Both the position numbers and the translations under genes were made by a program. Below, in pieces: positions 36,145 to 46,300 of a stretch of 64,000 nucleotides of DNA (position 1 is the stretch's first letter; each line of letters starts with the position of its first letter). Location: positions 20,861-84,860 of the forward strand of contig CAYPWL010000010.1 of assembly GCA_964414425.1 (NCBI GenBank), written 5' to 3'. This stretch comes from GYS-P2D sp964414425 (GTDB lineage: Bacteria > Bacteroidota > Bacteroidia > Chitinophagales > Saprospiraceae). The notes below the pieces were generated by a model. It saw only the letters and a list, made by a program, of their open reading frames with translations, did no database searches and was not told where the DNA came from.

Positions 36145-36497
36145 GTGCATCTGACTCTATCGCTGCTCATAATGATGAGGGGAGGAAAGTCCGGACAACG
36201 TAGAGCATCGTACCACTTACATAGAGTGGGGGATTAGGAGAGATCCTGATCAACAGAAAGTGTCACAGAAACTTATACCGCCCAGTTTACTGGGTAAGGG
36301 TGAAAACGTATGGTAAGAGCATACGGCCGCTATCAGCAATGATAGTAGTGGATAAACCTTGCGAGTTGCAATGCCACGTATATTTTGATCCTTTCGGGGG
36401 TAAGCTAGCTCGGCTGAGTCAAAAGGGGTAGGCAGCGTAGATAAATGATAGAGCTATAATCTGATTATAGGACAGAATCCGGCTTATGATGATGCAC
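36145..36497 (+). ncRNA. rnpB: RNase P RNA (class A)
   Basis: This is the catalytic RNA that matures tRNA 5' ends. Conserved pieces in order are GAGGAAAGTCCGGAC near 36178, ACAGAAA near 36252, GGTAAGGGTGAAA near 36292, a P15-like loop region, and AGATAAATGATAG followed by ACAGAATCCGGCTTA near 36470. The outer P1 helix is formed by GTGCATC (36145-36151) and GATGCAC (36491-36497). Ends are set by P1 and could be a few bases longer. Length of about 353 is normal. Confidence 0.95.
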
Positions 36498-36512
36498 TTT
36501 TTACTATAAATG

Positions 36513-36556
36513 AAAAGGGGATCGACAGCATAGACTATCGATCCCCTTTTTAAATT
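36513..36556. terminator. Bidirectional terminator between rnpB and porV
   Basis: AAAAGGGGATCGA (36513-36525) and TCGATCCCCTTTT (36538-36550) form a perfect 13-bp stem with a 12-base loop. T-rich sequence follows on the plus strand and the mirrored A run serves the minus strand, so it can end both rnpB and porV transcripts. Confidence 0.9.
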
Positions 36557-36575
36557 TTTTCCTGATTCTAATCGC

Positions 36576-37808
36576 TTAGAAGTTACTTGCATCACTACCG
36601 AGGATACCTAAGTCGAATGTAAGACTGAATCTCAAGGTATTGTCAAGTGGCCCTCTCTGGATATTAGTTGGAGCTAAGTATGAAATGTCGAAGCCAAAGA
36701 CGTTGTACTTTAAGCCGACACCAATGGTCAAGAAGTTACGATCTCCCTTTAACTCATGCTCTCTGAAGTATCCTGCTCTCACGGCAAACTGATTATCGTA
36801 CCAATACTCGACGCCGAGTGATGTAGACCACTCTCGCAGTTCTTCTTTAAATCCTCCAGGAGCATCATTAAATGAACTCAATAAATTAGAGAAGGTAGAC
36901 CCTTCTCTGTGATCTGCTATTCCATTACCATCACCATCAAATGTGCCATCTGATATGAATGGCTCAACATTAGGCACTGGCGTAGGAACTAAGAGTTTGT
37001 TTAGATCAGCGATAAAGGTTACTGAGTTGTATTCATCAAGATTAATCTTATAAGCTAATCCTAAGCCTAAATTAGTTGGGATTGCTTCACGTTCTTGACT
37101 ATTGACATAACTGATTCTCGAACCTAAATTGGATAATGATAAGGCAGCTGTGAAATTGTTGCCATAACTGTCACCTAAGTCGGGGTTTGAGTTGTAAGTC
37201 GCAGAAATGTCTGCTGCAAATCCAGTCGCTGCACTAATGACTAAGCCACCGACACTCTGACCATTGGCAAGGTTGGATAAAAAGAATTTTCCACCAATCC
37301 CTACGGAGAAGTTTTCGCTGAGCTTCCTGCCATAGGCCAGTCCCACTGTAAATTCTCGGGGCATACCTGATCCTGTGCCGTTTCCGTTGATATCTGTGAA
37401 GTTAATTTGTCCTAAACTGAAGAATCCAAAATTGAACCCAAAAGATGATAATTCATCTATCTTCTTGTAACCTGATACATAGGCAACGTATACATCTGTC
37501 AAGCCTAAGTTCTGAAGCCATGGTGTATAAGTTGCTGTAACCTCAGCATCATTCTCTACAAATGCTAACTTAGAAGGATTGTAAAATATAGAAGATGCAT
37601 CTGGCGAAGTTGCAATCCCTGCATCTCCTAAAGCTCCACCTCGGGCATCAGGAATAATACTCAAGAAGGGTAATGCTGTATTAATAGGATTGGGCGTACA
37701 AGTGCCGTTAACATCGACGACGCAGCCTCGTTCTGGATCCCACTGTGCGAAACTTACAAGAGGAAGTATAAGGAATAGAAGCGCAAACAACAGTTTATTG
37801 ATAGTCAT
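36576..37808 (-). CDS. porV: Type IX secretion outer-membrane protein PorV
   Basis: This is a 410-residue FadL-like outer-membrane barrel with a signal peptide ending SFAQ. The PorV pattern is clear: AVPFLS-like ALPFLSIIPDARGGALGDAG, DASSIFYNPSKLAF, and a final strand ending with aromatic-rich sequence. PorV shuttles T9SS cargo from the translocon to the PorU signal peptidase and anchors it at the surface. It follows porU by 48 bases on the same strand, the usual order. Confidence 0.95.
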   Translation of the reverse strand: MTINKLLFALLFLILPLVSFAQWDPERGCVVDVNGTCTPNPINTALPFLSIIPDARGGALGDAGIATSPDASSIFYNPSKLAFVENDAEVTATYTPWLQNLGLTDVYVAYVSGYKKIDELSSFGFNFGFFSLGQINFTDINGNGTGSGMPREFTVGLAYGRKLSENFSVGIGGKFFLSNLANGQSVGGLVISAATGFAADISATYNSNPDLGDSYGNNFTAALSLSNLGSRISYVNSQEREAIPTNLGLGLAYKINLDEYNSVTFIADLNKLLVPTPVPNVEPFISDGTFDGDGNGIADHREGSTFSNLLSSFNDAPGGFKEELREWSTSLGVEYWYDNQFAVRAGYFREHELKGDRNFLTIGVGLKYNVFGFDISYLAPTNIQRGPLDNTLRFSLTFDLGILGSDASNF

Positions 37809-37856
37809 CCTTAACGGTATTTTGTGACATAGACATGAACTGCCTTTATGTTATAA

Positions 37857-40800
37857 TTATTTTAAGAGAAGTAACTTTTTGAACTCGCTGCGGAGAATTT
37901 GTCCATCAGCTTGTTCTATTACTGCTCTGCAAATATAAGAACCAGCACTAAATCCCGAGAGATCTAAGGAGCTTCCACGTGGAAAAGTAATAAAGTTGCT
38001 GGCAAATGGTCCTTCGGTATTTATATGCTGCATCAATTGACCATTAGTACTATAGATCTCAAAGCGTATAGCGCTAATATTATCGATATCATGGACTAAC
38101 GAAAAGCTCGTCGGACCATTTGTGATGTTAGGGCTGATATCAAATGATAAGATATCTTGACTCCGACCCTCATCTACAATAAAGGATATTTCGATAGTGC
38201 TGAAATTATTAGCTATATCAAATGCTCTGATCTCAACAGTATGAAGACCTGGTTCAAGATCGTTTAATTGGATAGTTGCAGTACCGCCATTTGCAGAATT
38301 GCGGTCGAATAGCTCGTTAAGAATAATGGTGTTCTGTGTATCGCCATCTACGATTGCGGTTATCTCATGACCGATGGCTACTTGACTCAAGTTAATACCG
38401 GACTTATCACTAAGATTGATTATGAGAAATGGGTCTGGGTTGACAACATCCCCGTTCCTAAAGCTTCTGGAGTTAATCCAAGCCTGTATCTCTGGTCCTT
38501 GGGAGTCGGCGATAGGAGTGTCAGAGCTCCCTCCGATCACCAAGTTGTCATATACCCCGCCGGCATCGATGAGGTCATCGCCGAGGGCATAGTAACTCAC
38601 TTTGGCTTGTCCTGGAGAAAAGTTAATATCGACAGGTACTATAAAAGACAGGTCAAACTGTCCAGAGTTAACCTGAACGGACCCTTGGAATATTACATTG
38701 CTAAATAGATCGAACTCTCTGACACGGCTGCGTTCATCATTTTGCAGCGTACGTACAGTAGAGGACTTATCATATATCGTGATATCCATCACCCCATCAA
38801 AAGACTGATCAGCTGTAAGGCCATCGATGCTCACCATCCCAGAGATGCGTACACTATCCAGTGCGCCGACGGTGTCGAGTCTGCTCACCACAAGCGGCCT
38901 ATCATTTATATGAGTGGTCATCACTTGATGTCTCGGGTATGCCAATGTCATGCTTGGGTCACCTATTAAGAGAAATTTGCGGGCATTTATATTGGTAAGA
39001 GAGACTTGATTTTTGGATTTTTGCAAGATCTCACCGATCGTTTGAAATTGTCCATTTTCCTGTTCAAATAGGTTGTCATATACGGCACTGGTCAATCTGA
39101 AATTCTGTGATGCATATACTGATCGGACAGTGGTGAATAAGGCTACTGCGCCACCGACAGGATTCAGGATTGAGTGCTCACCTGCAGAAGTAATACTGGC
39201 ATCATCAAATCCCGTAAATGAACAGGTCGCCGTAATAATCAATGGTAGATTATTAAAGTTCGTCCAGTTGTTGATATCACTGACATTAAGTACTCTCTCT
39301 TGGGACCATCCCAGAGATCCTCCATGACCCAGATAGTTCATCACAAGTAATCCATTCTCGACAGTTCGATTGAGCTCTTGATTGGCATTTGGATATCTAT
39401 TACCCCCAGGAGTCGAGACTTGATTAAATGCATCCCAATAGATCTTATTCTGTACAAAATTGGGATGTCTTGCCTCCGTATCTTCAGCGATCTCGTCTGC
39501 ATCATTAATATGAAGGTTGAAGTCCTCATCATCTGCAAAGAATCCTATCTGATTTCTCCACTCTCCTAAAGTCTGAGGATTAGTCTCATAGTTGATGATC
39601 TTGGTCACGATGGCTTCGGCTTCCTCGATCGTTCTCACGGGTAGTCTGCCTACTGCAATGTCTAAGTCTCCTCGAAGATTCACAGGATTATCATCATCGA
39701 GTAAGGCAAAATAGTCGTCTGATGGAAAGGCCGCAAGAGGATCCAAAGACTCTATCGTCTCATACGTCGGTATAAAATTTTGATCGGGTAAATCGCCGTA
39801 GATGTGCCTGAAATCAAATGATCCATCTCCAAATAGCAGCAAGAACCTGAACTTCTGATCTTGTTCATATAGATGCTGAGCAAATGCTCTGATCGCCTCT
39901 GGTGACTTCCTGCCTGAGCTAAACTCATCATAGATTAAATCGGCATTTATGGTAAGCACATCGAACAAGCTAACATTTCTGCGGTGTTGCTGTAGTCTTA
40001 GTGCCTGTTCCTCGAAGTCACTATGGTATACGATTAGTAAGTCGGGTATAGCTAAGCTTTTCAGGTTTTGCTCAGAGATGATTTGCGCTGTGGTTGGTAC
40101 TAAAAGATCATCGGCAGGATCAAACACCACATACCTCATCGAAGTGTCGATATTAAATAAAATCAAATCTCCATCACGCTCATAGTTGATGTTGTCCACT
40201 CCGTCAGCAGAAACTGACCATAAAGTTGGGGAGAGACGGGTGGTGATAGATGCCACATTACCGCCTTCTAAATGATCAAAAGTTTGTGTGGCGCCATTAA
40301 ATTCCAATGGGCTGCTCAACTCCAAAGTGATGTCATCTATCCATGCCTGCGCTTGGCTGGAGTTTTTCGCATATTCGACTGTGATGGTTTGAGGATTTCT
40401 TTGGTCCAGCGCAGCTAATTGATTTTCTTCCAGACTCAAACGAACTTGACGTCCAAAGTCATCCTCCACATCTCCAATGTCGACTGACGAGACTCCTTGT
40501 TGATCTTGAACTTCACCTATACTCAAGGATATCATTTCAGGGGTATCACTGCGGACTACAGCAGTCATCTCAGCACTGAGTACCGTAGAGTTATTTATTG
40601 ATACAGGTAGTAGTCTAATCAGATCAGTAATGCCATTATTTGTTATTTCTGTCCCTACCCACATCTGTCCTGACCCGGAGTTGACAGGGTCTTCATGGAG
40701 TAGATTGAAGGTTGACTCATTATATCGAACAGTATGAGTATGATTGTTAACGGGTTGGATTTCTGAAGGGGCAATATAATCAGCAGTGTTGATTTCACTA

Positions 40801-41162
40801 CGTCCATCAACATCTGTAACGAGATAAATAAAACTGCCAGAATCATATGGACTATCTGCCAAGTGGTCTATGTCGAGATAAAATAAAACGTAGTCCTCAG
40901 TGTCAAATTGACCATCCTCGATGCCTACTATCTCAAATGGAATCTGAAGATCATGAGGAGTATTAGTCCATAGCTGCCAGCTCCTGGGGTCAGTTTGCGC
41001 ACCGATATTTTGACTCACCCAATCAAAGTCGAGCTTGTATACTCCTGACACCTCACATCTAATTTTGTAGGATTGATGAGTCGACAGTGGAGAATCTTGA
41101 CCTACGGTAGACTCACAGAGTATTAATTGTATGGTAATGAACCAAACAACATTTGTTTTCAT
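37857..41162 (-). CDS. porU: Type IX secretion C-terminal signal peptidase PorU
   Basis: This is a gingipain-like (C25) cysteine peptidase of about 1101 residues. I chose the ATG at 41162 because it gives a clean signal peptide (MKTNVVWFITIQLILC); the frame extends to 41213. The catalytic His613 is in YLGHGGSLGWSQ and Cys647 in TATCSFTGF. Ig-like domains follow, and the end carries a T9SS-type C-terminal domain. PorU removes the sorting domain of T9SS cargo and attaches the protein to the surface. It is upstream of porV and divergent from a porP gene. Confidence 0.95.
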   Translation of the reverse strand: MKTNVVWFITIQLILCESTVGQDSPLSTHQSYKIRCEVSGVYKLDFDWVSQNIGAQTDPRSWQLWTNTPHDLQIPFEIVGIEDGQFDTEDYVLFYLDIDHLADSPYDSGSFIYLVTDVDGRSEINTADYIAPSEIQPVNNHTHTVRYNESTFNLLHEDPVNSGSGQMWVGTEITNNGITDLIRLLPVSINNSTVLSAEMTAVVRSDTPEMISLSIGEVQDQQGVSSVDIGDVEDDFGRQVRLSLEENQLAALDQRNPQTITVEYAKNSSQAQAWIDDITLELSSPLEFNGATQTFDHLEGGNVASITTRLSPTLWSVSADGVDNINYERDGDLILFNIDTSMRYVVFDPADDLLVPTTAQIISEQNLKSLAIPDLLIVYHSDFEEQALRLQQHRRNVSLFDVLTINADLIYDEFSSGRKSPEAIRAFAQHLYEQDQKFRFLLLFGDGSFDFRHIYGDLPDQNFIPTYETIESLDPLAAFPSDDYFALLDDDNPVNLRGDLDIAVGRLPVRTIEEAEAIVTKIINYETNPQTLGEWRNQIGFFADDEDFNLHINDADEIAEDTEARHPNFVQNKIYWDAFNQVSTPGGNRYPNANQELNRTVENGLLVMNYLGHGGSLGWSQERVLNVSDINNWTNFNNLPLIITATCSFTGFDDASITSAGEHSILNPVGGAVALFTTVRSVYASQNFRLTSAVYDNLFEQENGQFQTIGEILQKSKNQVSLTNINARKFLLIGDPSMTLAYPRHQVMTTHINDRPLVVSRLDTVGALDSVRISGMVSIDGLTADQSFDGVMDITIYDKSSTVRTLQNDERSRVREFDLFSNVIFQGSVQVNSGQFDLSFIVPVDINFSPGQAKVSYYALGDDLIDAGGVYDNLVIGGSSDTPIADSQGPEIQAWINSRSFRNGDVVNPDPFLIINLSDKSGINLSQVAIGHEITAIVDGDTQNTIILNELFDRNSANGGTATIQLNDLEPGLHTVEIRAFDIANNFSTIEISFIVDEGRSQDILSFDISPNITNGPTSFSLVHDIDNISAIRFEIYSTNGQLMQHINTEGPFASNFITFPRGSSLDLSGFSAGSYICRAVIEQADGQILRSEFKKLLLLK

Positions 41163-41271
41163 TAGTACGTCGTATAGGTTACGCATTGTTAACATTGTCT
41201 CCTTCACAAACAATCTTGTGAGCGCTTTTAGTATTTAATATGTATATAGTATACAATTTACATTTAAACAG

Positions 41272-42294
41272 TTGAGAATCAGATCACATATAAGCCTTTT
41301 TATCTTCGCTCTGACACTTGGATGTCTGAATACTGCTATCAGTCAAGATGTAGTCTTTAGTCAGTTCTACAATGCACCCATTCAGCTCAATGCTGCATTG
41401 GCTGGATTATCTAACAATCCTCATGTGTCTGTTATCACTCGAGATCAGTGGACAGGGTGGGGGAGTCAACAAAATCCCAATGGAGGCTATCGCACATTTG
41501 CGGCTTCGTATGATCAGTTCTTTCAATATGCTAACAGTGGTATAGGTTTTCAGGTTCTCAGTGATAATGCAGGTGATGGAATCATCACATCTAACCAGAT
41601 TACTGGAGTCTATGCATATCAGCTGCGACTAAAAAATAAATTCAAAGCACGCATAGGATTAGAGGCTACGTTGGCCCAACAACGTCTAGATTGGGATCAG
41701 CTGATATTTTTTGATCAGATCATAGTAGGTAGTGAGAGTTTACTGAACTCTCAAGAGATTAGGCCGGATGTATTAACAACCACTTATGTGGACTTTGGAG
41801 TTGGTGGAGTACTCTACAGCGAAGAGTTCTATATCGGCTTGTCCTTGAAGCATCTAAATGTACCAGATAATAGTTTTCAACCGGGTAGTAGATCTATATA
41901 TGCAGGGCTCCCTCCTCGCCTTACAATTCATGCTGGATGGCAGATAGATTTGGATGGATACAATAATGAGGGTTTTGGCTCGTTTTTTGCTCCTAGTGTC
42001 TTATTAGTGAGACAGTCAGAATTAAGCCAACTGAACGCAGGAGGATTAGTGAACAAAGAAAATTTCTTTGCTGGAGCTTGGATCAGATATGATTTTTCCA
42101 ATTTTGATGCTGTGATTTTATCAGCAGGATGGAGGACCGACTGGCTAAAATTAACATACAGTTTTGATGTTACTTTGAGCGCCGCCAACGTTCTTAATAC
42201 AAGAGGAAGTCATGAAGTCAGTGTTGTAATGAATTTCGGCGCTTTCGGCAATCCACCTTCCAGATACGAAGATTGCTTCAGTATTTTTAGATAA
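41272..42294 (+). CDS. PorP/SprF-family type IX secretion membrane protein
   Basis: This is a 340-residue outer-membrane protein. The start is TTG at 41272; the nearby ATG is in another frame. A signal peptide precedes DVVFSQFYNAPIQLNAALAG and RDQWTGWGSQQNPNGGYRTF, the standard PorP/SprF opening. Family members anchor T9SS adhesins or link to PorKN/Gld rings. The GldJ gene follows after 13 bases, and PorU is divergent, so the cluster is dedicated to T9SS and gliding. Confidence 0.92.
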   Translation: MRIRSHISLFIFALTLGCLNTAISQDVVFSQFYNAPIQLNAALAGLSNNPHVSVITRDQWTGWGSQQNPNGGYRTFAASYDQFFQYANSGIGFQVLSDNAGDGIITSNQITGVYAYQLRLKNKFKARIGLEATLAQQRLDWDQLIFFDQIIVGSESLLNSQEIRPDVLTTTYVDFGVGGVLYSEEFYIGLSLKHLNVPDNSFQPGSRSIYAGLPPRLTIHAGWQIDLDGYNNEGFGSFFAPSVLLVRQSELSQLNAGGLVNKENFFAGAWIRYDFSNFDAVILSAGWRTDWLKLTYSFDVTLSAANVLNTRGSHEVSVVMNFGAFGNPPSRYEDCFSIFR

Positions 42295-42307
42295 TATATT
42301 ACCCAAA

Positions 42308-43780
42308 ATGAATATTAGATTTTTTGTCTTAGCACTTAGCCTGTGCATGATGTCATCGTGTTTCCTCAAAAAGAAAGGAGGCGGTGATGAAAGATCATCA
42401 GCAACTGGTTGGAAATACAATGACACCGAGTGGGGTGGCTTTGAAAAGTTAGATTACGAAGGTCAGCTCAATGCACCCAATATGGTGTTGATCCCAGGTG
42501 GTACTTTTACTATGGGACAGACTGGTCAGGATGTTGTCTATGATTGGAACAACATCGCTCGTAGAGTGTCGGTAACATCATTCTACATGGATGAGACAGA
42601 GGTGTCTAACATCAACTGGCGTGAATACGTCTATTGGTTAGAGACTCGTTACGAATCACACCCGCAAGTAGCACAAGAAGCTTTACCTGATGAGAAAGTA
42701 TGGTATGATGAATTGTCATACAACGATCCGCTTGTAGAGACATACTTTAAGCACCCCGCCTATGATGATTATCCAGTGGTGGGTGTAACATGGGAGCAAA
42801 CTCAGGGATACTGTAAGTGGAGAACTGATCGTGTTAATGAGTTTATCCTCATCGAAAGAGGCATACTCAACCCTACACCAGATCAAAAAGATACAGACGT
42901 ATTTGACACAGATGCTTACTTAGCGGGACAGTACGAAGGGAATGTCAGAAAGAATCTTCCAGACGTAAGAACTGGTGGAGAGAGATCTGTGAAGTTTGAA
43001 GACGGCATCCTAACGCCATCATTCAGACTCCCTACAGAAGCAGAGTGGGAGTATGCTGCGCTTGCCTTATTAGGTAACCACCAAAATCCTAAAGACGAGC
43101 TTATCTCAGATCGTAGATATTATCCTTGGGATGGAAACAGCCCGAGATACCAGACTCGCGATAAGCAACAGGGTCGCATGCTTGCTAACTTTAAGAGAGC
43201 AAAAGGTGATTACGCAGGTATCGCAGGTAACTTAAATGATAATGCATTCCAGACAGCACCAGTACGTCAGTATGTACCTAATGACTTCGGTCTATATAAC
43301 ATGGCAGGTAATGTAGCGGAGTGGGTACAAGATGTATACAGACCTCTTACGAGTCAAACACTCGAGGATTCGGACAATCATGATTTGAATCCATTCAGAG
43401 GAAATGAATACCAAGAGCTAATCCGTGATGAGTACGGTAACTTAGTTGAAAAAGATTCTCTCGGTAGAATGAGATACAGAAAGTTCAACGATGAAGAATT
43501 AGAAAATCGTGAGAATTATAGAGTAGGTGATGCTCGTTCTTATGCAGATGGTGATAGAGAAGAAGTAAACTACGAGTATGGCAAGTACACACTTATCAAC
43601 AATAAGTCAAGAGTCGTTAAAGGCGGTTCATGGGCAGATCGTCTGTACTGGTTGTCACCTGGAGCACGTAAATTCAAGGATCAAGATAAAGCAGATCGTA
43701 CAATAGGGTTTAGATGTGCGGTAGCAAGAGTAGGTGGTCCAAGTGGTAATGATAATCCAGGAGGAATATCATTCAGATAG
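42308..43780 (+). CDS. gldJ: Gliding motility lipoprotein GldJ (SUMF1 fold)
   Basis: This is a 490-residue lipoprotein (MMSSC, Cys at about 18) with a formylglycine-generating-enzyme (SUMF1) fold: MVLIPGGTFTMGQTGQDV, SFYMDETEVSNINWREY, SFRLPTEAEWEYAALAL, NMAGNVAEWVQDVY and VVKGGSWADRL. The N-terminal TGWKYND and the insertion pattern match GldJ more than GldK. GldJ lacks sulfatase-maturation chemistry and is needed to stabilise the GldK ring and gliding. A strong terminator follows. Confidence 0.9.
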   Translation: MNIRFFVLALSLCMMSSCFLKKKGGGDERSSATGWKYNDTEWGGFEKLDYEGQLNAPNMVLIPGGTFTMGQTGQDVVYDWNNIARRVSVTSFYMDETEVSNINWREYVYWLETRYESHPQVAQEALPDEKVWYDELSYNDPLVETYFKHPAYDDYPVVGVTWEQTQGYCKWRTDRVNEFILIERGILNPTPDQKDTDVFDTDAYLAGQYEGNVRKNLPDVRTGGERSVKFEDGILTPSFRLPTEAEWEYAALALLGNHQNPKDELISDRRYYPWDGNSPRYQTRDKQQGRMLANFKRAKGDYAGIAGNLNDNAFQTAPVRQYVPNDFGLYNMAGNVAEWVQDVYRPLTSQTLEDSDNHDLNPFRGNEYQELIRDEYGNLVEKDSLGRMRYRKFNDEELENRENYRVGDARSYADGDREEVNYEYGKYTLINNKSRVVKGGSWADRLYWLSPGARKFKDQDKADRTIGFRCAVARVGGPSGNDNPGGISFR

Positions 43781-43805
43781 ACCCAATGCACTAAAAAGAA
43801 TAATT

Positions 43806-43837
43806 AAAGCCTCGATCATTGATTGAGGCTTTTTTTG
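43806..43837 (+). terminator. Rho-independent terminator after gldJ
   Basis: AAAGCCTCGATC (43806-43817) pairs with GATTGAGGCTTT (43821-43832), one wobble, loop of three, followed by T bases to 43837. Confidence 0.92.
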
Positions 43838-43855
43838 TGTGCGTATTTTTGACCT

Positions 43856-45142
43856 ATGAAGATAGAGGAGCTATATCAGTTATATCTTAAGTCGACCGGA
43901 GTCTCCACGGATACTCGAGACATAGCCCCAGAGCAACTATTCTTTGCGTTAAAAGGGGATAGATTCAATGGAAATCAATGGGCTCAAAAAGCGCTTGATA
44001 ATGGGGCGAGTTATGCAATTATAGATGAAGTCGATTATCGCAGCGATGAGCGTATGGTCTTAGTTGAGGATGTGCTAACAAGTCTACAGCAATTAGCCAG
44101 TCATCATCGACGGCAGTATAAAAACCCCGTCATCGGCCTTACGGGTAGCAATGGCAAGACCACAACGAAGGAGCTTATTCATCTTGTGCTATCTACAACC
44201 TATGATGTCAATACTACGAGCGGTAATTATAACAACCATATCGGAGTGCCACTAACCCTGCTGAAAGGCAGCGTTGAGCAAGATTTCTGGTTAGTAGAGA
44301 TGGGCACTAACTCGCCGGGAGAAATTGCCATGCTCTGCGAGATGGCTCAACCGAACTACGGACTAATTACCAATATCGGTGCTGCTCATCTTGAGAGGCT
44401 CATTGATCTCAATGGAGTCTACCAAGAGAAAACGAGTCTATATAGATCTGTATCAGCTAATCACGGAACTATCTTCGTGAATCGAGCAGATGATTATCTC
44501 AGCTCATATAGTGAACATGATATTAGTAAGTCAATCGATTATACAACAGACTTGTGTGGATATGGAACGCTTAATTTGATAGAATCCAACCCCTATCTTC
44601 TATTTGAACTGAGAGATGATCACAATAGTTCGCGTGAATTCAGCTGTAATTTAGTCGGCCGTTATAATCAAGATAATATTAGTGCTTCGCTTACAGTAGG
44701 TGCCTATTTTGGCATCTCAGCTGATGTCGCCACCGAAGCGATTAGCTCTTATGTAGCAGATAATATGCGCAGCCAGCTTAAGCAGACAGATCGTAATCTA
44801 CTCGTGTTAGATACGTACAATGCTAACCCAACCTCTATGAAGGCGAGCATACGATCATTTATCCAATCTGATTATGACGCACCGCTCTGTATTGTTGGAG
44901 ATATGTTAGAATCAGGTACAGACAGATTAGATCAGCACAAAGACATTGAGGATCTCCTCATAGAGTTTAATATGCCATACTATCTCGTGGGTCAATCCTT
45001 TAGTGCGGTGAGCGATAAGGCATTTGACCATGTAGACGATCTAATGGAACATATGAGAGGCGAGGTGCCGATCAAGGATAGAACAATCCTACTCAAAGGA
45101 AGCAGGGGGATAGCATTAGAGCGGCTATTAGAGCTGCTATAG
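43856..45142 (+). CDS. murF: UDP-MurNAc-tripeptide--D-Ala-D-Ala ligase
   Basis: This is a 428-residue Mur ligase. The N-terminal domain has STGVSTDTRDIAPEQLFFALKG, the central domain the ATP loop GLTGSNGKTTTKE, and MGTNSPGEIAMLCEMAQP is typical of MurF. YNANPTSMKASI marks the C-terminal domain. It adds D-Ala-D-Ala to the peptidoglycan precursor in the cytoplasm. It follows gldJ, an arrangement known from Bacteroidota, and converges with the arginase-like gene two bases away. Confidence 0.95.
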   Translation: MKIEELYQLYLKSTGVSTDTRDIAPEQLFFALKGDRFNGNQWAQKALDNGASYAIIDEVDYRSDERMVLVEDVLTSLQQLASHHRRQYKNPVIGLTGSNGKTTTKELIHLVLSTTYDVNTTSGNYNNHIGVPLTLLKGSVEQDFWLVEMGTNSPGEIAMLCEMAQPNYGLITNIGAAHLERLIDLNGVYQEKTSLYRSVSANHGTIFVNRADDYLSSYSEHDISKSIDYTTDLCGYGTLNLIESNPYLLFELRDDHNSSREFSCNLVGRYNQDNISASLTVGAYFGISADVATEAISSYVADNMRSQLKQTDRNLLVLDTYNANPTSMKASIRSFIQSDYDAPLCIVGDMLESGTDRLDQHKDIEDLLIEFNMPYYLVGQSFSAVSDKAFDHVDDLMEHMRGEVPIKDRTILLKGSRGIALERLLELL

Positions 45143-45144
45143 TA

Positions 45145-46125
45145 CTATACTAAGGTATAAGCCTTACTCAGATTGTCTGAGATAACATTGTGACATGCGA
45201 GCTCATAATCTTCCTTAGTACAAGGTATCAATGCATCTGTCCCATCTTCGTTAGTGGATTTGATCCACCATCGCCCACTAATCGTGTTTTCTGTAAATAC
45301 GATCTCGGTCTCGAGCTCATCAGGAACAACAGTATACGTGTTGAACGCCCTATTTTGCTCACCTTGTTTATGATGACATTCAGATAGCTTTAGGAGGTGG
45401 CCTTCGCAGAGATAGTAGATGATCAGTGCGATATTCTGTGCTGTGATACCCATTTTATCAGCGTTGGCATCATATGGCCCTATTATTACCCCTTTGAGGT
45501 TAATTGATGCTCCGATATACTTCGCTATCTGACAAGCTTCCTCTGAGGTCATACCCGTTGGGCTGGATGTGCTACAACCCACATTGTCTGAAAACCGGAT
45601 TGCTGATATATCAAAGTATACAATATCCGTATTGCGCAGGATAACCTCCGCTCGATCATGATTGTAACGTACGTCTGTCAAGCGTACGATTCTGTCTTCA
45701 TCTATAGGAAGCGACTGCTTAAAATGCGTCTGTATCCCGACAAAGCTGTCGTATCTTAAACTGTCTTTGGCTCTTCCTAAGTCAATGATTTTATTGGAAA
45801 TCGTAGAACATTGATATAATTCTAAGCGAGAAAAGGTCTTAAGGATTACATCTGAATAACGCTTATCACTTATACATATGGGTATGAATACCTCGTCAGT
45901 AAACATCTCGTATAGCACATCTTCCCACTGTGGCTTTCGGTCTGTACTAAGGTTGCCTAAGTCCTCCAGGCATTGATTATAGCCAGTCGAACTGAGTGTG
46001 TTGAGTGATTTTCTGATGATATCTACACTTGCCGAACTCCCGATCAGTGATAGTTTGCGATCGGACTGCTGCGTATCTGTAGAAGTGAGGATTTGCTCAT
46101 TCGATGTTTCCAAGTACTTTTCCAT
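45145..46125 (-). CDS. Arginase-fold protein lacking most metal ligands
   Basis: This is a 326-residue protein of the ureohydrolase fold, close to Bacteroidota proteins often labelled formimidoylglutamase. VYFDISAIRFSD aligns with the arginase motif SFDIDxxDP, but the second and third Asp are Ser and Arg. No DAHxD motif is visible further upstream. The ends GMTSEEACQIAKYIG and ISGRWWIKSTN with IPCTKEDYELACHN match the same group. It is therefore probably a pseudoenzyme. Its place beside murF, gldJ and porU suggests a cell-envelope role, which is inference. Confidence 0.75.
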   Translation of the reverse strand: MEKYLETSNEQILTSTDTQQSDRKLSLIGSSASVDIIRKSLNTLSSTGYNQCLEDLGNLSTDRKPQWEDVLYEMFTDEVFIPICISDKRYSDVILKTFSRLELYQCSTISNKIIDLGRAKDSLRYDSFVGIQTHFKQSLPIDEDRIVRLTDVRYNHDRAEVILRNTDIVYFDISAIRFSDNVGCSTSSPTGMTSEEACQIAKYIGASINLKGVIIGPYDANADKMGITAQNIALIIYYLCEGHLLKLSECHHKQGEQNRAFNTYTVVPDELETEIVFTENTISGRWWIKSTNEDGTDALIPCTKEDYELACHNVISDNLSKAYTLV

Positions 46126-46300
46126 ATTTCAAATATAGTGCGAGCAGGAAATAAAAAACTAATAAATAATACTTTTCTTTAATATATAAAGTATTTGTAA
46201 TTTAGCGCCTAAGGTATGATGAAAAGGTATAATATGACTTTTTTGGCGTGCTTTCCACCAACGAGAACGAGAATGAACCTGTGTTTATAAAAATATACAG

